64,000 bases of DNA. It comes from Stachybotrys elegans (Eukaryota > Ascomycota > Sordariomycetes > Hypocreales > Stachybotryaceae). The translations under genes and the position numbers were made by a program. Positions 13,701 to 25,852 of the stretch are shown here, in pieces. The notes beneath the pieces were generated by a model. That model was not told the DNA's origin and ran no database searches. It worked only from the letters and a program-made list of their open reading frames with translations. How positions within the stretch are numbered: the first letter of the stretch is position 1; each line of letters begins with the position of its first letter. The DNA lies in the NCBI GenBank assembly GCA_020746835.1, contig JAGPNK010000034.1, positions 1-64,000 of the forward strand, in the 5' to 3' direction.

Positions 13701-14565
13701 ATTGTCTGAACACGTCCAACTCTTGTAGCTCCTTGAGATGGAGCAGGGTATCTCTACAAGATTTAATAGCCGCATCGACATCGCTGACGAGGCTGGCGTC
13801 TAGAGCACGTATATGGCGCCGAGCAGAGCCGTCAAGTAAGTCCAGAGGGTAGAGCTTAAACGAAAGGGTATTGAGCTGCTCTCCAAGCTTCTCTGGCATC
13901 TCTTCCGCCACACGACGGGCATCCTCAATGCCGGTGACCTGCTCGATAAGAGCTCCGGAGTAGGTCACCTTGACGTTCTCGTGAGAAGAGTTGTTTAGTT
14001 TCGAGTCACCATCAACCTCGGTGATTGGCAGGCACTTGAGTGCCATCTTAAGGGAACCTTGAACATTTTTAACTTCTTCCTCTGAAGAACATGGCTGAGT
14101 GAAGCTGAGCGTTGCAGTCCCGCCTTCGACCACTTCACCAACAACGTGAGTAAGCCGATCATCATCGAATTTACTGTCGAACTGCATTGCGGCAAGGGTC
14201 GCCTGCGGGATGCGACGAGTGCGTCGAATGACGGTGCATGAGACGTCGACGCGGGCCTCGTGGGATGTTGATTTTGTGTCATTCAGGTACTTGGCCGACC
14301 CCACCGCCTTGATCATGCCGAGGTCCAGCGCGATGGCCCCTTCCATGTTGAGACCAATGGACCTGCGGGCTTCGTCGATAGTTTCTGTATATGTGTACTC
14401 CACATTCTGGACCTTGTCATCCAGCTCTTGCTTAGTGTTTACGATGTCGTTGCTCCAGAGGGAAGAGTCAGCGAATAATTGGCCGGTGCGAGCGTCGTAG
14501 AGCATGCCGAGCTGGACGTCTTCACCTAGAGAAGGCAGCAACATAGCATTGGATGGGACCAGCAT
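10762..14565 (-). CDS. SNTX-like N-terminal domain / FN3 / P-loop GTPase protein
   Basis: A single-exon gene of 1267 residues starting at the ATG at 14565; the open frame extends seven codons further upstream but without ATG. The N-terminal ~230 residues carry hallmarks of the SNTX N-terminal domain (LGMLYDAR near residue 20, VGSAKYLN near 90), a perforin-like fold named after stonefish stonustoxin but also present in many non-toxic proteins. A helical region (about 250-380) sits where the FAT-like domain occurs, an acidic stretch lies at about 425-440, and an FN3-like domain spans about 510-620. A P-loop GTPase domain follows: GSSGHGKT at 717-724 and DTPGFGD at 784-790. A Cys-rich segment spans about 1000-1045, then coiled-coil-like helices to the end. 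Eukaryotic proteins with this arrangement have no established cellular role. No signal peptide or membrane helix is seen, so it is probably cytosolic; pore formation is not implied. Confidence 0.85.
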   Translation of the reverse strand: MLVPSNAMLLPSLGEDVQLGMLYDARTGQLFADSSLWSNDIVNTKQELDDKVQNVEYTYTETIDEARRSIGLNMEGAIALDLGMIKAVGSAKYLNDTKSTSHEARVDVSCTVIRRTRRIPQATLAAMQFDSKFDDDRLTHVVGEVVEGGTATLSFTQPCSSEEEVKNVQGSLKMALKCLPITEVDGDSKLNNSSHENVKVTYSGALIEQVTGIEDARRVAEEMPEKLGEQLNTLSFKLYPLDLLDGSARRHIRALDASLVSDVDAAIKSCRDTLLHLKELQELDVFRQSFPIIKDQIFNMESVFRSTMTNFENIARHLLPRLRDGVTDYDASFNEMRSALALFHQRLGIVCQFIRKKRTEADILTETISLLLTKGFENDLGAAKPPSKVVNGATRLLLSWSGKAISQAHHPLEMKVQASDLGDLSSQDSDDEDDNDEWFESQQSVANILESCNVLLEQKSRCHTNVTFGVTSVEKAYRPGKTKRVKASLGDILLEKEGKLLIVTGMLPQKPTAPSVTVIEQSIKVDWFKDRSEEQDQAIPTTGFKVTFRPMPNREKDGPLSSLAANESTQYISCGPDETRTRIDRTNLGTKLHDDCDYEITLTLETIVGSSVCSDHVIERTKALPSVADQMIRYHQANREILSHAPSPHISWELCDDRGTPTLYLGLTVIATRMCSDPRFQKEVAVRILDVATEFDKATPAADIQDTERTAVAVFAGSSGHGKTTQINAFISFLLGGKPSDSARVMVVDDRLADQSGSVTQCVMCYRIRPFSPLFEGKTLLIVDTPGFGDSRGWRRDAFTTAAMSDFFGTVSHVNGIFFTCRANEARTTFLSPISTYVFSLFAKNIEHCLRTVYTFSDAGSPLAREALRRLRWPVIEHREVEANNAWFTATLDAENKAKVRDWWMMSVKAQDRLKDMILRMGPEPTDSSATLSRKRITLEQRCELVERKILQTADDARSLIAKLDSLAEAVGKAPNEKILVMEKKVFHRDISEGLYTTLCTTCNRTCHEVCGIADDSRKARCVAMSDGKCTVCKDRCRWQDHKNATFVIDVKDVETYVVPDELIQEWNNANNTLEGALLGAMDEYMELQEELRLDITYLADLTAEIKKTAIMHDPAALINYLECLIRTSKARGAPAEQLVQLTTAKNTLILIREVKDRGTRATTESRVLINVLGAVRKEMSKRMVMTASRRQKEESKPCTMYNNLLQTMPEEIKEKAPPLLERGSWRKWRQGALYRENLKAVIKLVKVVLRDGGVVAAIAAQSVNLN

Positions 14566-16100
14566 TTTGCTTTGTATGGGCCCCAAGGCAAAGGGCTGAG
14601 AAGAGGATTTTCTGGGTAAAAGATTTCAAATAACCGTCATGCCAAGCGAACACGCACAGGAACGATCGGTAGACGGGGGCAGGTGGAATATATGTATGGG
14701 TGGGCAGCCTTTGCGGGAAATTAATTCACTTCATGTGAATGAATCAAAGTTGAGAACAGATCTTCAAGCATGTTTGTCTAGGAGTTGGATCTAGCCGCCA
14801 GCCTTGTGCGGCTGAGCAGGATAACTCGCAGTTGTTTTCGGGATATGGCATGATTCAATGAAGCTTATGCCTTTCAGGACGACAGGTTTCTTCCACACCC
14901 TCCTTTCGTAAGCTCAAACTGCCAGATGATCCGGACGAGCTGAACCACAAACCCTCGCGCCTTCACCGCATCCTTTACCACAACCCATGCGCCACTTTTG
15001 GAAGGGATTACCAAGGTCATCAGATCCAGTGCCTAGTAAGCATCATCTAGTGTGCCATGGCTTGCCGCAGCGTCACATGAATCCGGGGCTCCCGGGTGTA
15101 AAACCCTGGTGCAAACGTTTTGACCATCTGGACGTGTTAGACTTCGGTCTCTTCACGACCTTGATCCTCGTAGAGAGAGCCGACCTTTGCCAAGATCAAG
15201 GAACTGGCTTTATTGCTATCAACCTCACCTAGCTTGACAACACCAATCAGCATGAAGCACAAGTCAGCGTTAAATCAACCAGTACTCCAAAATTTCCTCT
15301 CCCAGCACACACAGACTGGTACATACCATTGCCAGCGGCCAGATCTTGCTTATTCAGAGCGTTCATAATGTATACCTTTCATAAATATACAGGCGTGTGC
15401 GCTATAGTGACTTAACTCAGACCCGTTCTGTGCCACAGATAAACATTCTTCCACGAGTCGGTGACAGAAAATACGATTTTAAAGAAAATTATATACCCTA
15501 ACCAAACGTAGGACCGCGTGATTAAGGGCACCTAGTCACACATGACAAGGTGGACCTCTTGTGCCATGATCACTAGGATGCTAAGCCCGCCCAAGCATTC
15601 AACTGTAATCGCATTTACTTGAAATCAAGTACGAAGGGAAGAACTTAGGTAAGCCTTTATTCTTCTGCTCAGCCTTCTTGGGCTCTCCAACTACTAGCAC
15701 ATCTTTTCAGTCACGGTTGACACCGTGGGTCCATCTATCTTTAGCTTCACGAGAAAGCCCAGTTATTATAAAGCTTTAACACTAACTATACTATCTGGGG
15801 TGCTTCTGAAGTATGCTTTCCGTTCAGTCACAAGTAGGTTCTCCTGAAAGGCCAGCTACCAGTGCATGCCTCATCCTAGTTACACTGCCTTTAAGACCTC
15901 TATCTCTTGCTTTTTTTGTCACAGTATTTCTAGGATTTCTGCTATACCGATCAGCTTGTCTGATCCATTTACGGTATGAAACCCCTAGCTTCGCGTTGGC
16001 CTCCGGGCTATTGCTAACCAGAGCACATCTACCTAGATGAGCCACTAATGGTTTTGGATAATATCAAGGTTTCGATGAAAGTTGGCTTCCTGTGACCCAA
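14566..16100. other. Intergenic, no supported gene
   Basis: About 1.5 kb between the 5' end of the SNTX-GTPase gene and the 3' end of the membrane-protein gene, both on the minus strand. It contains the promoter of the former. Two short plus-strand frames (14987-15232 and 15813-16040) show no motif or conserved start context. Confidence 0.5.
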
Positions 16101-18120
16101 TCAAAGTTGCTGCTGCAAGAGAAAACTTTGTCGAGAGTCGTCGAGAGAGCCCGAGTGTTTCTCAATAAGCTGCACGCGACCTTGAACATATTTAACCCGA
16201 ACCAATATTTTATCTAGACCGCGAGCTTTTAACCACGACTTCACCGTCTTGTCGTCAGCCGGACCTACATCCTCAATCCACTCTTCTGTAGGAGACCCAA
16301 GAATCTGCGAGATGCAGGCCCATGCGTTTTGGATCTGAGAATGGTTTCCAGCGTGGCAAAATAATAAGGTTGTGATCAGGATTAAGACAAGATGCAGTAC
16401 GGCCAGGCTGGCCACGCTGATGAAAGCACTCCAGCCCAGTGGTTGGGTAACTTGAACCAGAGACACCTGAGATGATGGCGCGGCTGTGTCAAACATGACG
16501 AACCGATCGTAGTAGCAGATAGCGCACAACGTCGTAAGGTAGGCTTGAAGCGCGAGAGCAGGATCTGCTGTGGAGGTTGCCATATGAGCGAAAATCGAGT
16601 ATTGAGCCTCGTTCATCCTGCCTTGATACATGTAGTTCGTGATAGACTGAAGAGCGTCAGTGGTAGAAAGGGTGCCCCCAGTAAGAGGCAGAAATTCCGG
16701 TCGCTCAGGCCACTGCCATGATCGAGGAGCGAGGTCGAAGATGCCACGTCCCGCGGTCGAGTCGCTTGATGTCCCAGCACCGAGTTGCCGTAGAACTTCC
16801 TTGGTCCTGTAAGTGCCCGTTGAGGTGTTCCAAAGTATGCCTGGTTCTGGAGAAAATGATGAAGGTCTCGTCGCGTTGATCTTCATTTCTTGTGCCTCGA
16901 ACGCAGTCATGCAAAGTGTGATTTGTAGACTGACAGACTCTGAGGTATCGTTTGCTTGAATTGTCACAGACTTCCACACGTCGGAGCCATCCATGTTCAT
17001 CACGGCATCAGACATTGTTGCATTGATAACAAGGTAAGAGTCCCCTAGTTCCTCATTCCCTTTTGGATCCATGACCGAGTAGATTCCTGTAAAAGTGAGA
17101 ACATGACTTCTTTGAATTCTTTTTGGACTATGACATACCTTGTTGTGAATGCCAAAATAGGCCAGCACATAGAGCTAGTGGCCATTGACGTATCGCTGAA
17201 TCATAACCACTACCTGCTGCACTGAATTCACAGTCAAAAGACAGTGAGTAGTTGTTGCTTCCATTGTCGTCCGGTTGCTGAAGCAAGCCCGGCGGCCTCT
17301 GGTCGACGTCTGCTAGGCCGCTTACTCGGGAACCATCCATGGTGGAGTACACAACATTTGTGAGTTTCGGACGCGTACAGACCACCCTCGTGTCCACTGC
17401 GGTACCAAAACCATGATACTCTACCAAGCGCCTGCGCTCATCGTCCTCCTTGAATGGTAGGAATGCTCGCACGACAGTTCCAGTATCTCTGATGCCAGGA
17501 GTACTGTTAGGAGGGAATTCTCCGTGTTGAGCAGTGATATCTGACACAGTTGTATTGGAAATCCATTCAGCGAATGCAGGATATCTCACAGGTGACGTGT
17601 CAATAAACGATTGAATGGCTGAAAGCTGGGAATCGGGCGGAATCCCATCTGGATTTATGCCATAGTATGTCTCCGGGACATATATTGCAACAGGGAGAGG
17701 GGCTGTACCGACTTGCGACAGCAAAATTGTCGAAGTGAATTGCAAAGACAAAGTTGTGAAGGTAAGCAGCAAAGCCAGAAAGCCTGGCCAGACAGATCCA
17801 CGGTACAACGCTGCTCTCATCTGGAACAGAAGCCACCAAGGGCCTGTGTTGTCAAATCTGATGATAGACACAGCCGCTGCGGTAGGCAGCGGAACTAAGC
17901 CCTTCCGGAGCAGAATTGCCGCAAGCATAGACGTACAGGTAGCCGCTTGGACAGCTGTGGCCCATCTTAGAACAAGGGACGTAATGGTTATGGACCGGGT
18001 TATCCATCCAGCAAGGACAATGCTCCGCCAGACAGCGTTATTCGTGTCAGCCCCCCATAAAAATGTTAGAAAAGCCAAGCACCCTAAACAGACCACAAAT
18101 AAAGAGATTAGTATAACCAT
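16101..18120 (-). CDS. Multi-pass membrane protein of unknown function (2 exons)
   Basis: Exons 17139-18120 and 16101-17086 are joined by a 52-nt intron (17087-17138; donor GTATGT, acceptor ACAG) with exact phase (Gly codon split 1+2). The product has 655 residues. The N-terminal ~140 residues hold several hydrophobic segments (near 1-22, 35-55, 60-75 and 110-135). A long, probably extracytoplasmic region follows, with several N-glycosylation sequons (NTT, NST, NYS, NAT, NDT). One strong helix at about 547-572 precedes a ~80-residue cytosolic-looking tail. The layout is typical of a widespread but uncharacterised group of fungal membrane proteins; I do not recognise a named family. The start is an ATG 120 bp from the LINE relic, so promoter and possibly original 5' coding sequence may have been affected by that insertion. 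Confidence 0.75.
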
Positions 18121-19544
18121 TAAGAGTTTGCCAAGGCATGAGAAAAGCCCGGAGCGGCCGTCCTAAGGAGGATCGTTGTCTATGGGAGAGAAGTATTGAT
18201 CTATACTCTCTTCTACTAGAGAATATATCCAACCCTCTCCTTGATTTATTTTTCCTTAGCATATTCTATTAAGGCCCTATATACACCTATACCTAAAACA
18301 CTAACATACCTACTAACACTAGGCAATGCCCAAACACTCCTAAGCCTTATAACTATAGTAAGAAAGCTATTATAACCTCTTTTATAAGGTAGAGATAGTG
18401 GTGTAGACTTAATAAAAGTTATTAGAAGAAAGTAATAGACATTAACCTTAATAAACAATATTATAATAAAGTTACCTCTAAGCTCTCTAGTAATCCTAAT
18501 AACCCCCCTCCCTAAAAGTTAACTATAAAAACTATAAGGGTTTTCCTATAGAGATATAAAGGCAAAGGGAATAGAGATATTATTATTATTAAGCTTAATT
18601 CTATTAAATAAAAGCTCTAGAAATGACTATAGCTTTATATTAATACATTTAGAAAACTCTTATAAGTAATTAATAATACTATAAGCAAACTATCTAAGAG
18701 GCCTTTAAAGGTCTATACTAAGGAGTTTATATAAGAGTTCCTAGAACTTATTGAGTTAAAACTACTTAGAGACTTCTAAAGACTCTAAAAGATATTAAGT
18801 ATAGTTCTAAGTGCCTAATCCCTTTTTAAAGTAGCTACTTATAAGGAAGAAATATCTAGGTAATTACTTATTTATGCCTTTATTATAGCTATACCCTTAG
18901 GTAATATAACTAATGTAGGAGTAAGTCTAACTAATAATATAACTAATAAGATTAATAAGGCCCTACTTGCTAAGAAGGACCTTTAGGTACTGGTTAGGCT
19001 TAATAAATAATCCCCTGCCTAGAAGAAAGATAGCTTTGCTATCTAGGAGTTAGTTAAGAATAAACTAAGACTTAAGCCTATTAATATTATTTCTACTAAG
19101 ATAATATATATAGAATAGTCTCTATATACCTAAAATATTATTATATATAATCTAATTATTAATAAAAAGAAGGACTTTCTCCCCTTTATAGAAGGCATAG
19201 ATGCTAGTAAGGTAGTGCAGTAGTAGATATATATTATAGCTAGTATCCCTAGAACTATCTAATACTTTAATAGTACTGCCCCTAATATTATAGAGATATA
19301 TAGAGAGAAGGTAATTGTATAGACTGGGCAAGAACCTATCTAACTTTAACTATCTTAATATAATAAGAATGTAAACTCTCTAGTCTTTATTTTAATTGCT
19401 TTCTTTAAGAAGTCTATTAGACATAACTAGAGACTCTTTAGGACCTCTAGGAATGCCAGGCTTATTTAGAAAAAGTCCCCCCTTATTTAGTATAAGAACT
19501 ACTAGGACTTCTACTCTATAACTAATTATAACTAAGCTATATAT

Positions 19545-19586
19545 TATAAGAAGTATAGTAGTAAGAAATATAATAATACTATATAT
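19545..19586 (+). pseudogene. LINE ORF1 CCHC knuckle with ligands mutated to Tyr
   Basis: The frame gives Y-x2-Y-x4-Y-x4-Y, the exact CCHC spacing with Cys and His codons changed by transitions. A second C-x2-C-like group follows at about 19605 with one Cys (TGC) still intact, as in LINE ORF1 proteins with consecutive knuckles. Confidence 0.7.
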
Positions 19587-21967
19587 AAGTCTACTATTAA
19601 TAAATGCTCTAACTATCTTAGGCTATATTAGGCTGACTTTAATAAATACTTTGCCTAATTTAAGAAGGTAAATAGAATCTAGAAGAAATTTATAAAGGGT
19701 AAAAAGGGATAGGCTAGATAAGTAGGGGCTAATCTATCTATTAGCTAGAAAGTAAATTATAAGAGAAAGAGTAGGGGAGTCTCTCTATCTCCTGCTATAT
19801 AATCCTAGTTCTTACCTCTATCTATAATTAAAAATATAGACCTTATTATATTAGCTATCTCTATACCTACTTATTATACCCCTAGGGATATAGGGAAGAG
19901 AGATAGTAGATTCTTTGAAACTAAAAGGGATAGCTCTCTAACTTACTTTAGTACTATTAGATCTAAGTCCTAACTATAAATTAATTCTAATTACTAATAG
20001 TAGGGCACTATATAAGATATAAATAGGGCTCTATCTCTTTTAAAGTTCTAAGTATAAACGTTTAGAATATAGAGATAAATAATAATACTATCCTTATACT
20101 TAGGGAAGATAGTAAATATAATATTATATATATTTAAAAACCTTTTATAGAATAGAGAGTGGGTAGATAAATATTTAAATTCTATCTAGCCTATAAAATA
20201 TTCATTCTATTAGTTCCCTAGACTAAATATATAAACTGCTCTAGAGTGATTATATATATCTAGTAGGAACTCTAAATCTATTAGCTAGTAGTAGTACCTA
20301 TAAGGTATACAGTCTAGGTCTAGGTCCAGAATATTATCTATATAAATATATACTAGAAGCTAAGGAAGGAAGAAGGACTTTAGAATCTAATGCAATAGAC
20401 CCCTATAGACACATACTTAATTACTAGTGACTTTAATGCTAGATATAAGACTTAGCAAGTAGGGACTTATCAAGCGGGTAGAAAGAAGTTAGCAAACTAG
20501 ACTCTTAAATATAGTATATAACTGCTTAATACTCTAGATAAGCCTATATATAATACTAATAGAGTACTAGACCTTATGTTTATAAATGTTTTATATTCTA
20601 CTACTATTATAAATCACAACCTAGAAACAGGATTTAATTATTAAACACTAGATATAGTTCTACTAATAAATATATTAAGAATATATTTAATAAGAAAATA
20701 TATACTAGAAACCTTAGAAAAGAAGGAGAGAAAGTTTTAAAAAGCTATTAAAAGTAAACTACCTAATATTCTAAATACTACTAATAGCAAGACTAAACTA
20801 AATATACTAGTAGAAGTAATCTCTTTATATATTAATTAAGCTCTTTATAAAGCTAGAAAGATTTTAAATTCTAAGGGAAACTAGACTGTTTAGTAAAATA
20901 AGAAGTATAGGGAGATATATATAGCACTAGTAATAGCTAGAAAGCACTCTCTAGGGAATATTTTAACTTTTAAAAAAGACTTTAAAAGGGCTATTAAATA
21001 TACTAAGTAGGCACTATAGGTAAAGAAGATTAATAAAGCTAAAATAAAGAAGGATGTCTATACTATCTCTAGCTAGGTAAAGAGAACTATTACAAATATA
21101 TATCCTCCTCCCTTACTATTAGAAGAAAGGGTCTTTACTATACCTAGTAAGAAAGTAAAGGAACTTTAGAGAGTTAAACTTGCTAGGGTTAGTAGTAATA
21201 ATAACTACCTACCGGGCAGTATATATACTATACTAGTTAGGCATATTAAATTCCTAATAACTATTACCCTAGCTAAGGCAGAAAGAGCAGTATGCTTTAT
21301 AGGAAATATAGCACCTAGAGTTAATAAAGTTAATATTAGGCTTCTTAGGTTAGTATAGCCTCTTTTAGAACTATATATCTGGCTGCTCTATAAGGGATTA
21401 CTAATACTTAGCTACTACCCTATACCTTTCTATATAGCTAAAGTAGTTATAATTACTAAGCTAGAGAAAACTAATCTATTATTCTCTAAGTCTTACTAAT
21501 CTATCTTACTTATATTCTATATTAGGAAGGGTATTAATTAACTCTTTATATAGAGACTCTTATACTTAGCTATTAAAAAGGGAATTCTATATCTAAATTA
21601 AATAGAAGTGCTTTTTAAGTAAGCTACTATAGATATAGTGACTACCCTTATACATAATATAGAGATAGCCCTTAAGAATAGTAAGGTAGCTACTCTTATA
21701 ATATTAAATATAGAAGGAGCCTTTAATATAATACTAGCTAATAGACAGTCTACTAGGCTAAGGGAGTAGGGTTAGCTAGAGATTATAATAAGACTTACCT
21801 TAACCTTTATAGCTTATAGAAAGTGTAAAGTTAGAATAGATAGGTATATTAGCCCTATAGTAAATCTTAAATATAGACTCCTATAGGGGGCCTCTTTATT
21901 ACTAATTCTATTTTTACTTTATACTTAACTAATATATTACTTTATAGAGAAGGGAGAGAGATTTAAG

Positions 21968-21979
21968 TATACTAATAAT
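21968..21979 (+). pseudogene. LINE reverse transcriptase YxDD relic
   Basis: It reads Y-T-N-N in frame with the upstream LPQG-type and DIEGAF-type motifs. Both catalytic Asp codons show GAY-to-AAY changes, so the enzyme is dead. Confidence 0.75.
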
Positions 21980-24060
21980 ATAGAGTAGCTATATATTAGA
22001 GATACCCTTAAATAAACAGTAGAAATAGTAGAGTAGGAACTATAAAGGCTAGTAGTATAGAGAAGGGAAAATACTATTACTTTTAAACTAGCTAAAACTA
22101 AAGTTATATACTTCTTCTAGAGATAGAATAAAGATACTAACCCCCTAGTTAGATATAGAGATAAAGTTTACTTCTTAGAAAAGTCTATGTAATAGTTAGA
22201 GATTTAGTTTAACTAGAAACTTATCTTTAAACTTTACATTAACTACTAAACTAATAGAGTAAACTGCCTTATGGAATACCTAAGGTCTATAATAAATACT
22301 TATTATAGACCTATACCTTAGCTTACTAAAAAGGCTATTAAAGCTTATATAGAACTGGTTCTTTATTATAGGGTAGAAGTCTAGTATCTAGAGGCCTTTT
22401 AGCCTATAAGAAAGGATAGAAATACTATAGTTAGGACTAGAATTACTAAGCTAGTAGATAAACTAGATAGAGTAGTTAAAATGTACATTTAGACTATACT
22501 ATTAGTATAAAGAACTATATCTCTACCTATACTATATAGAGAGGTAGGTATTCTTCCTATCTCTCTTATACTTAAATATATATAGAGATACTATACTACT
22601 AGGCTATAAAGGCTTAACTATAAATACCTAATAGTTAGTAGGGTAGAGGCCCCCCTATCTAGCAATCAGAATGCACAATAATACTATAGGCCTACCTATC
22701 TATAGTATAATATATAGCTCCTCTCTAAGACTAAGAGGCCTACCTTAATTAATAAAGAGACTCCCCTAATGAAGATTAGAGGAATAGGAAATAAAGAAGT
22801 AAATGCAGAGATCTTCCAGGAATAGAAAAATAGCCTACTCTATACTAACATACTTATCTATATAAATAGATCGCTCTAAGAGAATAGTACTATAGGGTAG
22901 AGATGCCTAGTTAAATAGGCAGGAGACAATCATTCTATTAATTTATCTTTATTTATAGCCTATAGGCAGCTAGACAGAGTTAAGATCTTTAATACAAAGG
23001 TAGTAGTAGTACTAGAGGGCCTATAGACTACTTTAGGGTCTAGGATAGACCTAGGTTACTACATCTACATTATACTTAATAACTAAGCTATTATAAGCTC
23101 TCTACTTAGCCTTCCCTTTAATAGCTTATAGAGTGTCTTTAGAGCATTCTATAGAATAGTAGCATATATAGGAAATGTATAAGTTAGGTAGGTTCTAGGA
23201 TATATAGAGATTAAAGGCAATAAAGAGGCTAATAAGCTAGCAAACCTTAGGGCTACTATTACCACCCTAGTATTAAATCCCCCTTCCCTTGCCTAGATTA
23301 AAAGGCAAGCTAAGAAGCAGACCTAGAAAGAACTATAGAAATAGAATAAAGAAAAGCTATCTATTCTATACTAGGACCTAGGCATATAAGCTACTCTAGG
23401 ACTACCTAAGAAACTATAACTCTCTTGTAAATACCTATAACCACTCCTTGCTGCCTGCTTAGAGTATAGTAACTTTGCCGATTACTATAAATAATTTAAC
23501 TATCTAGATACTAAACTCTACTATACTTACAGTAAAAGAAAGAACTAGATATATATCTTTTATTACTATAAAGTTCCCAAAAACTTATAGGTCCATTTAG
23601 GCCTATAAGCCACTAAGAAGGTTTAGAGTATAATAGGCCTAAAAGACTTTAGGGTTTTTATTAAACTTACTAAGAGTGTAGACTTCTTTAATAAAGTCTA
23701 CCCTTGTAAGGCATCTACTCTAGAGTTATTACTTTTTAAAAACTTATAAAAACTAAAAATATAGTGCAAGCTAAATTAATCTTTACTTTCTTTTCTTTAC
23801 CTCTAAGAATTGTGTATTATAGTGTTAAATCCTTAGAGGTCCTAGACTAAGCCTATAAGTAATACCTATAGCAGTTAACTCCTACTAATAGGAGAAGATA
23901 GCTAAAAATTATTATTAAAGTAAACTTATTTTCTAACTTTTAGGAAATGCTATATATAATTAGTTATTGATATTAGTTATAGTGTAGTACGCTTAATATC
24001 CCCGCAGGGATGGCGGCCCTTGGCCGCCTATAAGGCGTCTAAATACACATACACACATAT

Positions 24061-25850
24061 ACACTAGAGGATATATTAGACTAAATAGACAAGTTATACG
24101 AACTTATTATAAAGTATATCGGTTTAGCTCGACAAGATATAGAGGTAATGAAATATTAGAATCTAAAACGAACTATTTTCTTTCTTCGCCCACTTGTTTA
24201 TTATAGGCGTCAGGCTGAGTTGTAGTTCATCGTGGCGGCGGCTAGGCGTGATCCATGGAGTCCAAACCAAGCCACAAGGGAGGCCAACATCATAGTGGCG
24301 TGCAAGCTGACTCAGAGATGGGTCTGATAGCATGTGACGAAGAATCTAATGAGAAATGACGACCGAAACGTTACCAGTTAGTATACAACCGCAACAGCAA
24401 AGGAAGAGCCTTCATAGACCTATCGAAGCAATCCCGAACCATACAAAGGAGCACTCACAACAGGTGCCCCCAACATGGGGGTTTTGTCGTAGACTTATTA
24501 TGATAGACTAGTGTATGCGCTGATTTGCTAGGTGGCAAGTAGAAGCCAGGTTGCTTGAAGCTAATGCCACCAATGGCAGGCAGCAACTGCTATTAGCGTT
24601 CTGCGTGAATGAGCGGCTTGGTATTGACATATAACATTGAAATACGTCCAGATACTCAATCGCCTCACAGCCTAGAGGCCCTCTGGCCTGTATAGGTATA
24701 CTCGTAGACGCAATATAAGTCTTCATGGCAGATTGTAGCTCATCGGCTCGGAGGAAAATTACTTACAGAAGCTGATCTGTTGATCATAGATTTTATCAAG
24801 CTTTTGTGACACAATCATACCCATTTTAAATGGAGATACTATCCAATGCATTTTAATCTAATGCATAGCTGAAGACTCAAACGTGCAGTGTCCCCGCTGT
24901 TACGAGACCCATGTGAACGCCTCAAGTGAATATGGTCAGATAATTACATGTCATGAAAGTTGTGGCGCATCTAATACCTAAACCGCCCTTATTAAGGCTG
25001 GTTCTCGTCACAACGTAGCTGAGATGGTACCCTGATAGAATTACTCCTGCTGCAAGGTGCCTTGGCCGAGGTAATTTGAGCCAAAGGGCGCCGCCTGGCA
25101 ATGGTGGCAACGGTCTCGAACGCGCCAGATTGAGGTCCTCGCAAACGAAGAGCAAGTGCCGATTCGAGCTGGGTCTGAAAGTTTATTTCAGCTGCTAACG
25201 TGGAGAATTTAGGGTACGCCACAGAAGAGGAACTCCCAAAATAACAAGGCAGTTATGTTATCAGGTTGTAGATATTTATTTCCATGATATGTCCATTGTT
25301 GAACCGCTGGATGCCTCTGAGCTTGAAAGTGATCAGACTAGACCATTCTTACTGTACCAGCTCTCTTCTTGGCTGGTTTTGATCTCGAATGAGAATGCCA
25401 GGTTGGACAAGTCTGGTATGTTGAATTTTTGACCTTACCCATCAGCTCCATGGTAACAATGCTAGCAAGATCTATGGATCGAGACGGAAATGCCACCGGG
25501 AAGCCAGTATGTTGATAAGTACCTTTACATAGCTTGTACATTAAATCTGCTTTGAAGCGCTGCTTTTCCTTCGTCAAGGTGAAGTCGATGCGCCTGGGAC
25601 TAGCAGACTGGCCAATAGCACAGTTAATAATGGAACTGGCAAAGATTACGCCGTTGGACCTGACGGATGCCTTGAAGCTATCCGTCTTGCTAAAGACCGT
25701 CAATGTCTAATAAGACTGAGCTCCGAAACTGGTGCTGGTGAAAAGTACATGCTTTCACTGACAAGACAAGAAAGTCACCACAAATGAGATGGCGAAGCGG
25801 TTCAATCTCGAAGCTCCGTCCAAGGAAATGAATCAAGTCCACGATACGAA
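24061..25850. other. Intergenic, no supported gene
   Basis: The sequence returns to normal composition after the LINE tail. Small minus-strand frames (24508-24726, 24992-25222 and 25338-25703) mostly begin at non-ATG codons and match nothing I recognise. The last reads like a real protein fragment (TLTKEKQRFKADLMYKLCKG) and could be part of another pseudogene, since its neighbours are. Confidence 0.4.
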
Positions 25851-25852
25851 GA

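Larger units (their letters stand above)
18240..24060 (+). mobile_element. RIP-mutated Tad-like LINE (non-LTR) retrotransposon
   Basis: A nearly complete two-ORF LINE reads on the + strand through RIP-type stops. ORF1 has a CCHC knuckle relic at 19545-19586. ORF2 shows an endonuclease motif near 20430 (SDFNARYKT, as GDFNARH), an RT palm (LNIEGAF near 21700), an LPQG-type motif near 21895 and YxDD as Y-T-N-N at 21968-21979. A C-terminal RNase H follows: an acidic start near 22860, a VLEGLQTTLGSR-like block near 23010 and GNKEANKLA (as GNEEADKLA) near 23220. A final zinc-finger-like segment lies near 23480. The 3' tail (about 23990-24060) keeps non-mutated GC-rich bases and a TACACA-rich run. 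Endpoints are approximate. It is less A+T-saturated than the Gypsy block, which suggests fewer RIP cycles or younger age. Confidence 0.85.
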
